NCBI GenBank assembly: GCA_029532415.1
Contig: JAQOTA010000069.1
Location: forward strand, 2,232,001 to 2,296,000
From: Marasmius tenuissimus
Taxonomy: Eukaryota > Basidiomycota > Agaricomycetes > Agaricales > Marasmiaceae
DNA length: 64,000 bases
Direction of reading: 5' to 3'
Below the pieces are notes generated by a model. The model ran no database searches, had not been told where the DNA came from, and was given only the letters and a program-made list of their open reading frames with translations. Shown piece by piece: positions 1-10,484 of the stretch (its first letter is position 1; each line of letters begins with the position of its first letter). A program made the translations under genes and the position numbers.

Positions 1-1268
1 CATCCTTCTATCCCGATTCCAATCTGATCCTGGAGCGCTCCCAACTATTTCCTCGAGCTTTCGCCCACCATTTTCAGCAACCAGAAACTGTGCGACTCGT
101 TGTTTGTGGGGTGGGGTACGTTTCGATCCTACCCTTCGATGTCCGAAGACCGTCGAGGGTTCTCAAACAAGATGAATATGAGGCCAAGCCTCGGTTCGAG
201 AGTAAAAGGCGGGTGGTGGGCCGACTGATGCATGAACCTGGCCATCGTTGAGCGCAACCTTGGAGAGAGAGGAAATGAGCCCATGAAAGCAAACACTAGT
301 GTAGAACTAACCTGACACGACCGACAATGGCAGAACTACCATTTCCACCCTGAGAGGCGCAGCGTGGGCAGTCCACGAGAGTAAACGATCTGAAGGTCGG
401 AAAGCGGGGCCTTGTTTGCATGATAAGACCACCGCAATATGCCCAGTGTAATATTTTGAGCTTGAACCGTTGTCGAAAGAAACGAACGACGGGTTTGAGA
501 GGGAATGGATAGAGAGTGTGACGTGCGAGTGAACGGATAGGACAAGATGTCGTTGCCTCCACTCCAGAAAACGACGTGGACAAGGTGGTTTTCGGAGAAG
601 CGTAAGCAATGGGCGGAGGATGAGGGGGTAGCCAGATCTGCTCTCTGCCCTCCACGTATGCGCCTGCATCCTAAAATCATAGTGCCGGTGCCTTGCTTAA
701 CACGGTCAGTGAGCTAGGGCGTGAGTGCAAGCCGGGTGGCGAGGAAAGATCCTCTGGAAGAAGGGAAATGAGCCTATGAGCCTTCAACGCCAAATACATG
801 ACTAACCTAACTAACCAGCGGTGTTGAGTCACAGGCAAGACCGTTCACCTTCATGTAGCGAATAGGCCGTCGACCTCCAAGGTAGGACCGATATCAGGAT
901 AGCAAATGATGGGTTCCAGTTGTCGATACGCAATACCAATGTTGATGCTGATGGTTGTTGGAATGAGGCTGGAGAGGAGACCTAACGCCCGATGATATGG
1001 TCTATGGCTTCAAAAGCTGGGGTCGGTACTGGTGGCAGCGGGGAGAGAATTCCTAGTCGGCCTGTTGCAACGTCTTGATCTCCAAATTTCTCCAAATTTC
1101 CTTGATTCATTATCCAGTGACACTGTGGTTCTGGATGGTGTTTCCCGAAATCAACCGGCTGCTCCCACCTGGATGGTCAGCAGTACTGTTGATAATGTCT
1201 ACAGGTTAGACCTGAAAGATCAAAAGGACGTGAAGGTAACACGCACCTGCTACCATCCGGCGGTTATC
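1..1268. other. No supportable gene
   Basis: Several short overlapping open frames occur on the minus strand around 300-680, but none has a recognisable domain or a convincing splice chain. Nothing else is supported here. Confidence 0.4.
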
Positions 1269-2202
1269 CTAAAGATGATTTGTCGGTGACCGTTGACATA
1301 ACAATTCCACCCGTTTTCTAGCGAGGGTACCATCGTTCTGGAAGATTAGACTGAATTCGAGCACCTCCAAAGGTATTTTAACACAGAGATAATCGTACCG
1401 CCGCAGTCCTGAGTCGTTCTTGTCCATCCCACTGGGTCCGCCAGAGAAAAAGGGTTGGTAGATCACGCTTTGCTGTCATATCATTCTCAAGGTTGTTCTC
1501 TTGATAGATTGCTTGGCCCACATAAGCAGAGGGTTTCACGGCGAAGACAGCCTATTGTCACCAACGTCAGAAAACGAGACAGAGTAACTGAAAAATGAAC
1601 AGGACAACGCACTAGACTTGATACTGCCTTGGCCTGGTCAACGACGAAAAGACTTCATTGTATGTGTTGATATTTATCATCATAATCGCGAGACGTGGTT
1701 GTGTGCGGAATGGGAAAGAATTTGGGTCGACTGAGCGATACGGGGCAAGAACGTTGATAATGAATTCGCCTGACAGTGAACTCGCAACGAACGGCATGCC
1801 GCACCGTTATGTCAGCATCGCCCTGCCAGTGCTCGCCGGCGCTACTTGAGCGCTTCAGCGCCTTGTCCTTACCCACCATCATCAGCCTCTTCTGCACCTT
1901 TATTTCGAGGAATATGTCAACACAGCGTAACTCCCCCGTGAGTTGAAAGCATTTTGGAGTCAACATAACCGTATCTTGAGCGACAGCTCAGTCGCTTCTA
2001 CGATATGTACAGCGTAGTTCGCTCCGACAAGTGTGATCATCATCTCAGAATGGAATCGTGTCCGAGCTGTCCGATGCTGATTCCTGTGGCAAAAATAGAG
2101 ACTATTGCACATTGAATCTACATTCATTGCCGGCCACGCTTGAAAGTTTTTCCTCCGAAATACTAGGGTGTCGAACCACGCACGCGAGGCAGGACTCGTC
2201 AC
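1269..2202 (-). pseudogene. Possible decayed gene, family unknown
   Basis: Three minus-strand open segments (about 2202-1960, 1966-1655, 1466-1269) follow each other and look protein-like rather than random. The first ends just as the second opens, with a one-base frame change near 1962-1966 and no good intron signal there, which is what a frameshifted gene would look like. I recognise no family in any segment. Chance open frames are the alternative. Confidence 0.25.
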
Positions 2203-3625
2203 TCGATCGAGGCTCGATAGCCTCTTGAGGCGGTCACTTCGTGCCTAAAGAGACGAATTACGGACACAAAACTGGGTTATTTCATGGTCAGACTCATCTA
2301 CTTCCTTCTCATCATACGAGTTAACGGTCTACTGCAGGAGATCAGCCGGTCCAGCCAGCTCAAACCTATTTTAAGCACGACGTATCAGTGTGGTACGAGA
2401 TAGCGACAACCTAGGAGGTTTTCACCCTACACTGCGCGTGGACATCGTTCTTAAATAAGCAACGCCGCGATACCCAAGATCGAATCTAATCATACACCCT
2501 GCCTTCTTACTGTCATACGCCTCTCGTTCTGAAAGCCAGGCTCAATAATTTTCTATTCATCGAATCCGAACCACTCCAAGTAATTATCCAATACCTGTGA
2601 TTCAATCGAGGTTTGATTTCGAGATCAAAACTTAGCTTTGAGCCACTCATAACTCTACCGGCACTGTTATTCAAGTTCTGAGTATACCATACAAACGGCT
2701 TCAACAGGTTTTTTGGTGACTCAGTCGAAAGCGATTAACAAACATACATTCGAGCCTTCAATCCATTTTTTGTAAGCCCGGAACACTCGATTGTCAGGTG
2801 GGGCTGAAGAGATATATCCCCGCTACCACAGCTGGGGGTGAACTCTATTTTCGTGGCCAAACATTGCACAAAATATGACGCCTCCCTGATAAACCATATT
2901 TGGCAAGTAAATAGATGAGTGATTGGTTGATCAAATAGTTGTCTAAGATGATGAATATTGTATCAGTAATGGGACGCGACTTAGAGAAAACTTATGGGCC
3001 GTGCAAAAGTATGCGTATTGCTTCCCAAAAGGCTAGATATTCTGTATGAGAAGATTGTAAATGATATGATAACCAACAACCACAATCTCAACATATAATC
3101 TATTATCCCATAGCGCCAATCAGTTGACGATGGATGATGAGTATTTGTGCATATCGAAAGGAGAACTATGGATAACCGGAATCTACAGTATCGAAAGTCA
3201 TCATAGTACCGAAATGTTATAACTAATTTTTGACAGCACTACGGGTCGCAATACTTAGAACCTTTCGGCGAGGCCGTGGATAGTGTTGTACATCTCGAGT
3301 CGGGCGTCGCCTGGAAGTGTTGTACATTTTCCACTTTCTGACATTTTGCCCTTCCTGTTCTCCGATATTCTACCGACTCAGCACCCAATATCGAAGATTG
3401 ACAGTATTTTCCCATTCCTCCCATTGAAGTCTATAAAATTCGTTTCAAGATCATGTCCTATCTATTTGTGCATTCAACTTTTAGAATATCGCGTTTCCAA
3501 CATTCAGAGAGTTTGCAATAGTCAAAATTATAAATGACCGGCCGCAGTGATCAACTGCTATGATAACTTAGCCTTTTGAAAGCAAGGTACAACTTCAGCT
3601 GTTATTATTTAAGTATAGCTGATCA
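2203..3625. other. No supportable gene
   Basis: AT-rich intergenic sequence with only short open frames on either strand. I see no gene, RNA or repeat that I can support. Confidence 0.4.
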
Positions 3626-3629
3626 AACA

Positions 3630-3818
3630 CTCCGGAAGGCTGAAGCCACACTTGCAATCGTACGAATGGGCATGCAACACAAGAGCGCAGGCTCGGCTCT
3701 TAAGACCCTCTATCAGTCGGAAGTCCGAGCCATTCTCGAGGACCTTCCACCGCTCTCACCAACTGAAACTCACATCAATTTCATGATCAGGTCTCAGGCT
3801 TTTCCGTCGCCTTGCTGA
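3630..3818 (+). CDS. Possible exon of an unrecognised gene
   Basis: A 63-codon open stretch following an AG at about 3620 has a balanced, soluble-looking composition (the motif KAEATLAIVRMGMQHKSAG is helix-like) and ends at a stop at 3818. No start codon or partner exon could be assigned, so it is either a terminal exon or a chance frame. It would converge on the minus-strand gene that ends near 3883. Confidence 0.2.
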   Translation, partial: LRKAEATLAIVRMGMQHKSAGSALKTLYQSEVRAILEDLPPLSPTETHINFMIRSQAFPSPC

Positions 3819-3882
3819 AACCATATCTTAAAGCGCCGCGCGATTATTCATGATCCAGAGTCCAAGTCGCAGCGGACTCGAG

Positions 3883-4573
3883 TCAGCTCATGTCGAGAAG
3901 CGAAGATTCTTGTGGGTCATGGCCTTGATTGGGCCCATGAAGCACAAAGCACATCGCCACGGCTGTGGGATTGTAATACTCAGAAAACCACTCATGTTTC
4001 TTCACCGACTCGTCAGAAAACGAATTAACAGGCAATCCCAACTTCTTCAGCGTCAGCGGATCAAACAATTCAACGTCTTCGTCAATATCTATTATCAATG
4101 CTCCGCAATGCCATCACACTATAGACTCGTCGCCGATGCCTTCTTCCATACTCTGGCGCACCATGGGCTCACTAACGCCAGGGATGAACTGAATACCGAC
4201 TTCGCTGCCGACTCAGACTCCCATATTCCCCCTACACGGTGGGCGCCAGAATCGCAGCTTTGGGGTGCTCTGGGAGCGGTTTGTTAACAATCTTAAGGTC
4301 ACCAGCATTCCAAGGGGCGATACGACACGAGAAGCGTGCCATGGTCTCAGGGTTTGGTGCGAGATTTAGGTCTGGATCGGAGAAAGCTATGGGAAGACGA
4401 ACGGTCAGTGAACAGGTGGGATTTAGCAAGGGTGACATACGCTCGATAAGCACACCGTCATGAAATCGGGTCTTCGTACATCTCACGCTCGATCCACTGA
4501 TGAGTAGGAGAAGAATTAGTCGAGCCCGTTCCAACATCAAGTCCCGTTTGTACCGTATTCTTACTTGTGTCAA
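3883..4573 (-). pseudogene. Unrecognised gene, probably disrupted
   Basis: Minus-strand segments join into a protein-like chain. One intron (GTATGT at about 4436, CATAG acceptor near 4375) joins a segment ending DGVLIE to one containing PETMARFSCRIAPWNAGDLK. A second joins onto a segment with GIGDESI. That segment then meets an in-frame TGA at 4114-4116, after which the same frame continues open as LIIDIDEDVELFDPLTLKKL and on to a stop at 3883. With no GT-AG pair that removes the TGA cleanly, the simplest reading is a nonsense mutation; an unseen intron is the alternative. I do not recognise the family. Confidence 0.35.
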
Positions 4574-4716
4574 TTAGTAGGATTGAGTATGCTGTACTAG
4601 TCGTGAAGATATAAGTCTAATCGTAAAGTGCGTCTTTGAGAATAAAAAAGATAGCGTAGGTTCGAAGGTCAAACCGTAGAGGCTACCTAAGAAGTGTGGA
4701 AGATGGCGGAGGACAC

Positions 4717-5587
4717 TTATTCAACGTCAGCCGCTAGAACTGGAACCCAATAACGCCCATAGAGGTTGATAGATATCAGCCGCAGACGCTCAGTCTTGAC
4801 TCGGTCCCATCGCCATCTCTCCTGTCCGGGGGCAAGATCTTGGGAAAACTTCCTGGGTCTCGCGGGGTTCGATGCCTTGAGTTCCTTCCTGCCGTCGTTG
4901 ATCATCATGAATATATGCATTGCCAATTCTTTAGCAAATTCCTGACGCGTAAAGGAGCGCCTTTCTGTCCCCAATTTCGCTTGGATTCGTTGCTTGAGCA
5001 CGATTCCTGGAAACTAGACACAACAAAGAAAGTGATTGATGGTAAGTAACTCGTACTAGAGGTTAAACACGGTGAATTCAACTCACGTCAAGAGCGACAT
5101 CTAGTCTCGGTTTACCCCAATTCGCGAAGACCAGATCACGTGGACCATCAATAGACACCTTGTCGGTGACGAGCTGCCACAGGTATGGTCCTGGGTCCCC
5201 ATGAACGGTGAAGGTCACTGGTGCCTCGATCGAACTGCCTCGAAAATCGGGACATCTCTCGAGGTATTGGACTCGTCGCATGGCATTCGAAGTCGGAAGC
5301 TGAGCGTGGGGCACGAAAGTAGTCATGATCTCCTGTGGGGTCAATTGACGGAAGGGCGAGGACTGGATTGCTGGAAGGAGGTGAATTCCAGGAGAAAGGG
5401 AGGCCACGTCGCTGGGACGCTGCTGTTGAATGTTGTCAACTTTCCATAGCAAGCGCAAAGATGCGGAACCAACCTTGACTAGCGCCTGAGGAGATATTCC
5501 AACGCCAGCGTGAGGCCACGAATTCTGGTTGGCGTGAGAGGCACGATGTGTACCGCCGTTGGAGACGTACGAAACGGTGTGAGCCAT
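4717..5587 (-). CDS. Unrecognised two-exon protein, 265 aa
   Basis: Exons 5587-5087 and 5013-4717 are joined by a 73-nt GT-AG intron (GTGAGT donor, GTCTAG acceptor) in phase 0, giving 265 residues. The ATG at 5587 sits in a good context (CCG before, G after). The C-terminal half carries a compact motif, FANWGKPRLDVALDFPG, around the exon junction, and ends near an aromatic YGRYWVPV segment. No signal peptide or membrane segment is evident. I recognise no named domain. It lies on the same strand as the damaged gene downstream, with about 145 bp between them. Confidence 0.6.
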
Positions 5588-6105
5588 CGGAGAGAGGCTG
5601 AACTTGGCTGGAGAAATGGTATACGGACACTACAGACCTCGTCGCATCTTATACGAAAGCAACGTGCAAGAGGTTGAACGCCGGTTATCGAGCGAGAAGA
5701 ACGATGTCGACAGGCCTTTGTCGACGAATGAGAGGCTTCCCGTTGACCGAACATCGAGTGGAGAATTAGAAATATTCATGCTTTATGCATGGACGGCGTG
5801 TGACTCCAGGTGGCGGGCCCTTGTTCGAAAGAGGGATAAATATATTGATAATCATGAGCATAGGGCATACGATGGCTATCGAGGAAGCGTAGATGTGAAG
5901 CGTTTTCATTCCGGTTGGCGCGTTTCCTGGCGTGCGCCAGTATGTGCACGAGAGTTGGTCGTCCAAGGGGAGGTGATAATATCTTCAAGCTGCCTCTCGG
6001 TATTCTGTCCATGCATTTATAAGATTAGTAATGGCTAATTGCTGCGTTGATGTAGAAGTTACCACGGCGATCGGCGAGGTCTTGTCAGTACCTATAGGGT
6101 CATCC

Positions 6106-6834
6106 TTAAGCGTTGAACGTTTGACTGCTGACGTGCCAAGATGTCAATAAGATGTGCTGTCGATACTGTACGCTGGAGTTTAGCAATGAGAAAGAGCAGA
6201 CGAGGGAAGCTGAACACTGACATGGGTCTTCTCTTGGTTAGTTTGAACCGAGTCACAGGAATGTCCACCGAGTAGAGCTCGAGCTTGCGTTCATCATCGG
6301 ATCCTGAGGCCTGAATTCCCACCGGGCCCGAATTCAGTAATCCGTTATGAATATTGACGTCGACTTCGTTCGACTTTGGTTGGATTTTCTGACCAGTTAT
6401 CTGCGCTGACCATTAGAAAGAAAAAAGATAATGTAGCAGCAACTCACTGGAGACGTCTCGAGTAATGCCGACCCGTTGAAGAGAATCCAACTAAGAGCAA
6501 TAGTAGGCAAGCAGCTAGATTCCTTCAGTACACCGATTCCAAACTTCTTTCCAGCATCAAAACAGTCCAAGACCGTCGAAAAAATATTGTCGACGGCACG
6601 AATCTGTCGACCCTCCTCAGTAGCTCGATCTCGCTCCTTCTTATACCGACCCAGGGCTTTCACGAGACCAAGTCGAGACACAGGAGCTCAGAACACAAAT
6701 TTGAGTTTACGTTCATCTAGATCTAATTGGCCACAAATTTCGTTAACTTGGACGACGGGGGCCGTGGTGATGGGAGATTGTGAGATAGGTCTGAGAGTGG
6801 GTGAGCTGAAACTTGCGGGACATAGTGATGGCAT
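6106..6834 (-). CDS. Unrecognised four-exon protein, 192 aa
   Basis: Exons 6834-6711, 6656-6448, 6400-6222 and 6172-6106 join in frame through three introns of 54, 47 and 49 nt to give 192 residues. The middle exon has a charged helix (GRYKKERDRATEEGRQIR) followed by a hydrophobic stretch around ALSWILFNGSALLE. The third exon has a strand-rich segment ending in KLELYSVDIPVTRFKLTKRR. I recognise no family. A decayed paralogue lies at 44.1-44.85 kb on the same strand, so this belongs to a multicopy family. A Mutator-type miniature element begins 103 bp upstream of the start codon, so the promoter is probably affected. Confidence 0.6.
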
Positions 6835-6928
6835 CGAGGAGTGCCAGCACAGGACAGATATGTGGATTGGATGGTCAAATGGTCGATGCTGGAGCACTGG
6901 AGTTTGATACGAGTGCGAGGTTGAAGGT

Positions 6929-6937
6929 GACTTCGAC
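6929..6937 (+). repeat. Target-site duplication, left copy
   Basis: The sequence GACTTCGAC is repeated exactly at 7661-7669 on the far side of the miniature element. Confidence 0.85.
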
Positions 6938-7660
6938 GGACGCTAAGCGGAAACAAGCTCCTGCCTCTTTGGGATGACAGGTTCTTGACAGCTATTGCGT
7001 CACTCGCGCGAGCAACCCAAAATTCTCCAAGTCCGTCAAGTCCAAAGTGAAGATGAGTATGTTTGAGTATGTCGGCCCTTTCCCATACATAGTGGTAGAT
7101 AGTGGCTTGCATCAACGTTAACTCGTCTGTAGCAACAGAATATATACAGTTTATTGCAAATGAGTTACGGCCGAGCTAAAGACCCGCCGGAGATGTGCCG
7201 GAATCATTCGGCGCGCTGTTGGCGCTGAAGTGGTGAGTGCTGGCGACATACTTCAACTTGGGGACCTTGGACTCTGGGACATATATGGCTGGTGTGCAAA
7301 TGCCGTTAGCTTACATATAAACAAGCCCTTAATCAATACCAAGTCCCATAGCTCTTGAACGCGAGCTATTGGTCGAGACTAGGGAGAGTCCCGGTCAGCC
7401 GGTGTCGGCCCGTCGTGTGGGCACGGCTTGGATGCTCCATCGTGGCTAGTATTTCATTTCAGTACATTCAGAGAATCTACGTACTAGCAACGATAATTGT
7501 TGACCATGCAGACGGCTCTGGGCTACAGTACCTACCCGAAAATCTCCTCACTTTGGACTTGACGAACTTGGAGAATTTTGGGTTGCTCGCGCGAGTGACG
7601 CAATAGCTGTCAAGAACCTGTCATCCCAAAGAGGCAGGAGCTTGTTTCCGCTTAGCGTCC
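6938..7660. mobile_element. Mutator-type miniature element (MITE), 723 bp
   Basis: The terminal inverted repeats are 113 bp each (6938-7050 and 7548-7660) with one mismatch, beginning GGACGCTAAGCGG. They are flanked by a perfect 9-bp direct duplication GACTTCGAC (6929-6937 and 7661-7669). Long near-identical terminal repeats with a 9-bp duplication are the mark of Mutator-like elements. The 497-bp centre has no convincing coding region, so the element is non-autonomous. One mismatch in 113 bp suggests a recent insertion. Confidence 0.9.
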
Positions 7661-7755
7661 GACTTCGACTTACAACTCGTGACATGTGACATTCATATGG
7701 AATGGGGATCGTTGACGGCAGTGACATCTTGTATTTCCTGAACTACATATTTATT

Positions 7756-7853
7756 TATTGAGGAATACATCTCCTTGCGGACCCATAGGATACAGGGACC
7801 TGTTGTACAATTGCCGCGACGTACCTACTGACTGTACAATGTACAGCGTATGT
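7756..7853 (+). repeat. Dispersed repeat, copy 1
   Basis: About 98 bp resembles 56037-56134 in the same orientation at roughly 80 percent by eye. It shares GGACCCAYAGGATACAG and CTACTGACTG blocks. It is probably a remnant of a transposon end. No coding sense was found in either copy, and no terminal repeats or duplications were identified. Confidence 0.6.
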
Positions 7854-8173
7854 TGAACCACACCAGTACGATGAAACCTTCCAGCACCCCCGTATTATCG
7901 GTCTTGGGTTGATGGCGCCTACCGATTACAACTCATGGTATGGCCGTAAACATATGGACCGAAACGTGACTATTCTTCATATGAACGCATCTGTCTAGCG
8001 CTGATTGCAAATACTCGTTGTCATGATGTACCTAAGGTGGTTGGCTATATGTATATGTGAATTCAGTCGAGAGGGAAAATCGACACTGTGTCGTAGAAGA
8101 CACGGAGACTCGTCTACTGTTCTGGCAAGACCTTGACTTGAAGGACTCGGCTCATGCAAGCGATACGCGAAAG

Positions 8174-10058
8174 CTAAGGGTGAGGTCGGGGAACGTTGTA
8201 AACAAAGTTTAGGCCGGGCGCCGAATAAGTTTGGGCCTCACTCTGGGTGGAATAAAAGGACGTGTTCCTCTGAGAAAGATGCTCGGTGTTGAGGAAAGGA
8301 TGCTGTGGATGCGGGAGAGGATGGTTATGTTGCTGATGACGCGGGAGAGGATATTGGTGTGGATGAGGATGATGTGGAAAGTGAGGGGGAGCCTGATGTT
8401 GTGGGGCAGGTCGAGCATGTGGAGGAACATAACGATTCGATTCCGAACGTGGCGTCTGGGACTGGGAGGGAGGTTGATAAGTCGGAGTGTCTGAGCCCAG
8501 GAAAGCACACTGGTGGCTCTGGGGAAGATTGGATGTCACGTATCGAGGCTTCTGAGTGGCTTGAGGTTGGGTATGGCCACGACCCGGCGAATGCGCGAAA
8601 GGTTGAGAGTGGGGATTCGGGGGTACGCTCGTCATCGGTACACTGTTGTTAGTCCGTGCTTGTGCTTCAAACAGTCCCTGGAGGCGCGAGAGGGCTACCT
8701 CAAGCGCCCGGATCCTATTCAATGAAGAGTTCATCGCTGTAGTCAGGCATTCTAACTTCTCCTCGGGAATGGCTGGCACTGGCTGCCGCGACAGCACGTT
8801 AAGCGTCTGCTGAATGCCCTTCAACTGTGAGAACCCATCCTCGAACATGTGGGCGTGCTTCTCAACCCGTTCAAGAACAGCTTTCTGCTCGCAGTTCCAG
8901 GTCTTGTGGATTTCATCTAGTCGGCGTGCGTGCTCCTCGACCTGCCGGGATATGGATCTCTGCTCCAAGTCTTGGCTTTTTTGCATGTCGCTGAGCCCAC
9001 GAGCGAGTTTGACAAGATTCTCGGCTTCTCGTTGGCGGAAAGTAGTCAATGTCTCTGTCGGCAGTGGGGTGATCAGTCCTATTTCTCGCAGTTAGCCCCC
9101 CCCCCCTGATCACGATCACGTTTGTGAGCTGGAAGCAAAACGTACCCAACTCTCCCAGCGTACAAAGATCCAACTCCGTAAAAGAAACGTCTAGAGCCAG
9201 GGATTTCCAGGTCGCAGAGTCTCCTGCGGTTGCACGAACGTCTTCTGGAGTGTTTGCATGAAGTGAACAGATTCCCAGGGCTTGGGTCGTGTTTCTTGCG
9301 TAACATTGGCTCGGGCCAGTCACTTCTTGAGTCGGCGATTCAGCATCGTCTACGACGGGTGGACGATCGTTCAGAATGCTGATTGGTGGCCAGCTGCGAC
9401 GCTACAGAGCAAGGGACACAGAGAAAAGTGTCAGTTCACAAAAAGACAGATAGCAGAGGGGAGATTCGTACTCTCGCATGGCGGAGCTCCCACCGCTTAC
9501 TACATTCTTGATGAGAATAGAGTTTAGTCAGGGCTTAGCCCACGAATACAGCACAATAATCTGGACTCACGCTCAGCCGACCTCGAGCGAACGTAGAGTT
9601 TTGAGATCAAGGACCATCTATAAAAGCCATTACGGTCAATGACGAATGAATTGGGACAGTCAACTGCCAACGTACTTGGCTCCATGGTCGTTGTAGCCCC
9701 TTTTCAAGCTTATATCCTCTTCTGGCGACCACACACGACCACAGCGACTACTGCACTCTGATACACAAAACAAGTCAGTAATCATCGAGGTGCGGCCAAT
9801 CTCGTTTGACACTCGTACTCACGAGAGGCGGACCTTGTGCGGACGCTCTTGGACGATATTGACAACCAACTAATATGGCGAGAGAGGGTGTGTCAGCCAC
9901 GATATGACCGTAGATCGCATATGGACTGCTACTGACTCGTCTCCGTACTGCTGAATGCCCATGAGCAATCGTTCATCCTCCTCCTCGGTCCATTTTCCAG
10001 ACTGCGCGACTTTGGCAACGTGTTGTTGGACTGGTTCTCGAGACCGGCGAGCTGGCAT
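8174..10058 (-). CDS. Myb/SANT-domain protein with coiled coil and His/Pro/Gln-rich tail, 503 aa
   Basis: Seven exons (10058-9933, 9869-9823, 9750-9676, 9617-9571, 9495-9440, 9401-9146, 9078-8174) join in consistent phase to 504 codons. The N-terminus holds two Myb-like repeats. The first is GKWTEEEDERLLMGIQQYG, running to a basic RPHKVRLSSRCGRVW helix. The second starts WSPEEDISLKRGYNDHG and continues KWSLISKLYVRSRS. A middle region (about residues 115-200) precedes a long charged helical stretch rich in E, R, Q and K, likely a coiled coil. The last ~110 residues are rich in Pro, His, Gln and Ser and probably disordered. By family knowledge Myb repeats bind DNA in the nucleus; the target is unknown. 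The 38-nt intron 9402-9439 is unusually short. An ATG at 9685 opens an alternative frame, but splicing there completes the second Myb repeat, so I prefer the long model. Confidence 0.8.
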
Positions 10059-10162
10059 GAGACGTCGAGACACGAGTGGGTAGGTATCTGGGTAGCGGCA
10101 GTGGGGTCAATATGGTTGGGGTGTGGTCCTTTTATTGACGCTCGACTGACTATTGATTTCAG

Positions 10163-10484
10163 GTCCAAAAGTGGACATCCATAAGAGAATGAATGGATTT
10201 GCGACTTGCGGGCGAATAGATATGAAGACGGCTCTCCAAAAGTGGAGGTATGATCATGGTTGCGAGATGCTGGCGTTGGTGTGGCATTCAGAAAACCCGG
10301 GTTGACTTTCCAAATGAACACATGGATGTCCAGAATGGGCGATACATCCTTTCCACAAATGTAATCAAGACTGGTACGGTCTGGAGAAGTGATCAAGTTG
10401 ATCGCCCTGAGTGGCCAAGGTCAGAAAGTCGTCATCAGTGAAAGTGACTCTCAGGGTGGTCGGTGTACATGTCCAAAAGTGGAG
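10163..10484. promoter_or_regulatory. Three copies of an imperfect palindrome upstream of the Myb gene
   Basis: GTCCAAAAGTGGAC (10163-10176), CTCCAAAAGTGGAG (10234-10247) and GTCCAAAAGTGGAG (10471-10484) lie 105, 176 and 413 bp upstream of the ATG at 10058. Each has flanking TCC/GGA arms around AAAAG. Copies 2 and 3 are followed by a shared ATGATCAT / GATCAT block. Three near-identical 14-mers in 320 bp are unlikely by chance. Binding sites, possibly for the Myb protein itself, are one reading; remnants of a small repeat are the other. Confidence 0.45.

Noticed and set aside
3850..4287. 145-codon plus-strand gene
   Set aside because: It lies antisense to the more convincing minus-strand segments (LIIDIDEDVELF) and has no recognisable motif.
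5604..6038. 144-codon plus-strand gene
   Set aside because: No recognisable content, no splice partners and a composition like an antisense shadow of intergenic sequence.
8231..8652. Plus-strand open frames rich in Met, Arg, Asp and Val
   Set aside because: They are shadows of the His/Pro/Gln-rich tail of the Myb gene on the opposite strand.
9571..9685. ATG at 9685 as start of a separate gene reading MEPSTLAVDC
   Set aside because: Its frame is open, but splicing the upstream exon at GTACGT (9675) to the acceptor at 9618 completes a second Myb repeat (HGAKWSLISKLY) and keeps phase, which is a better explanation.
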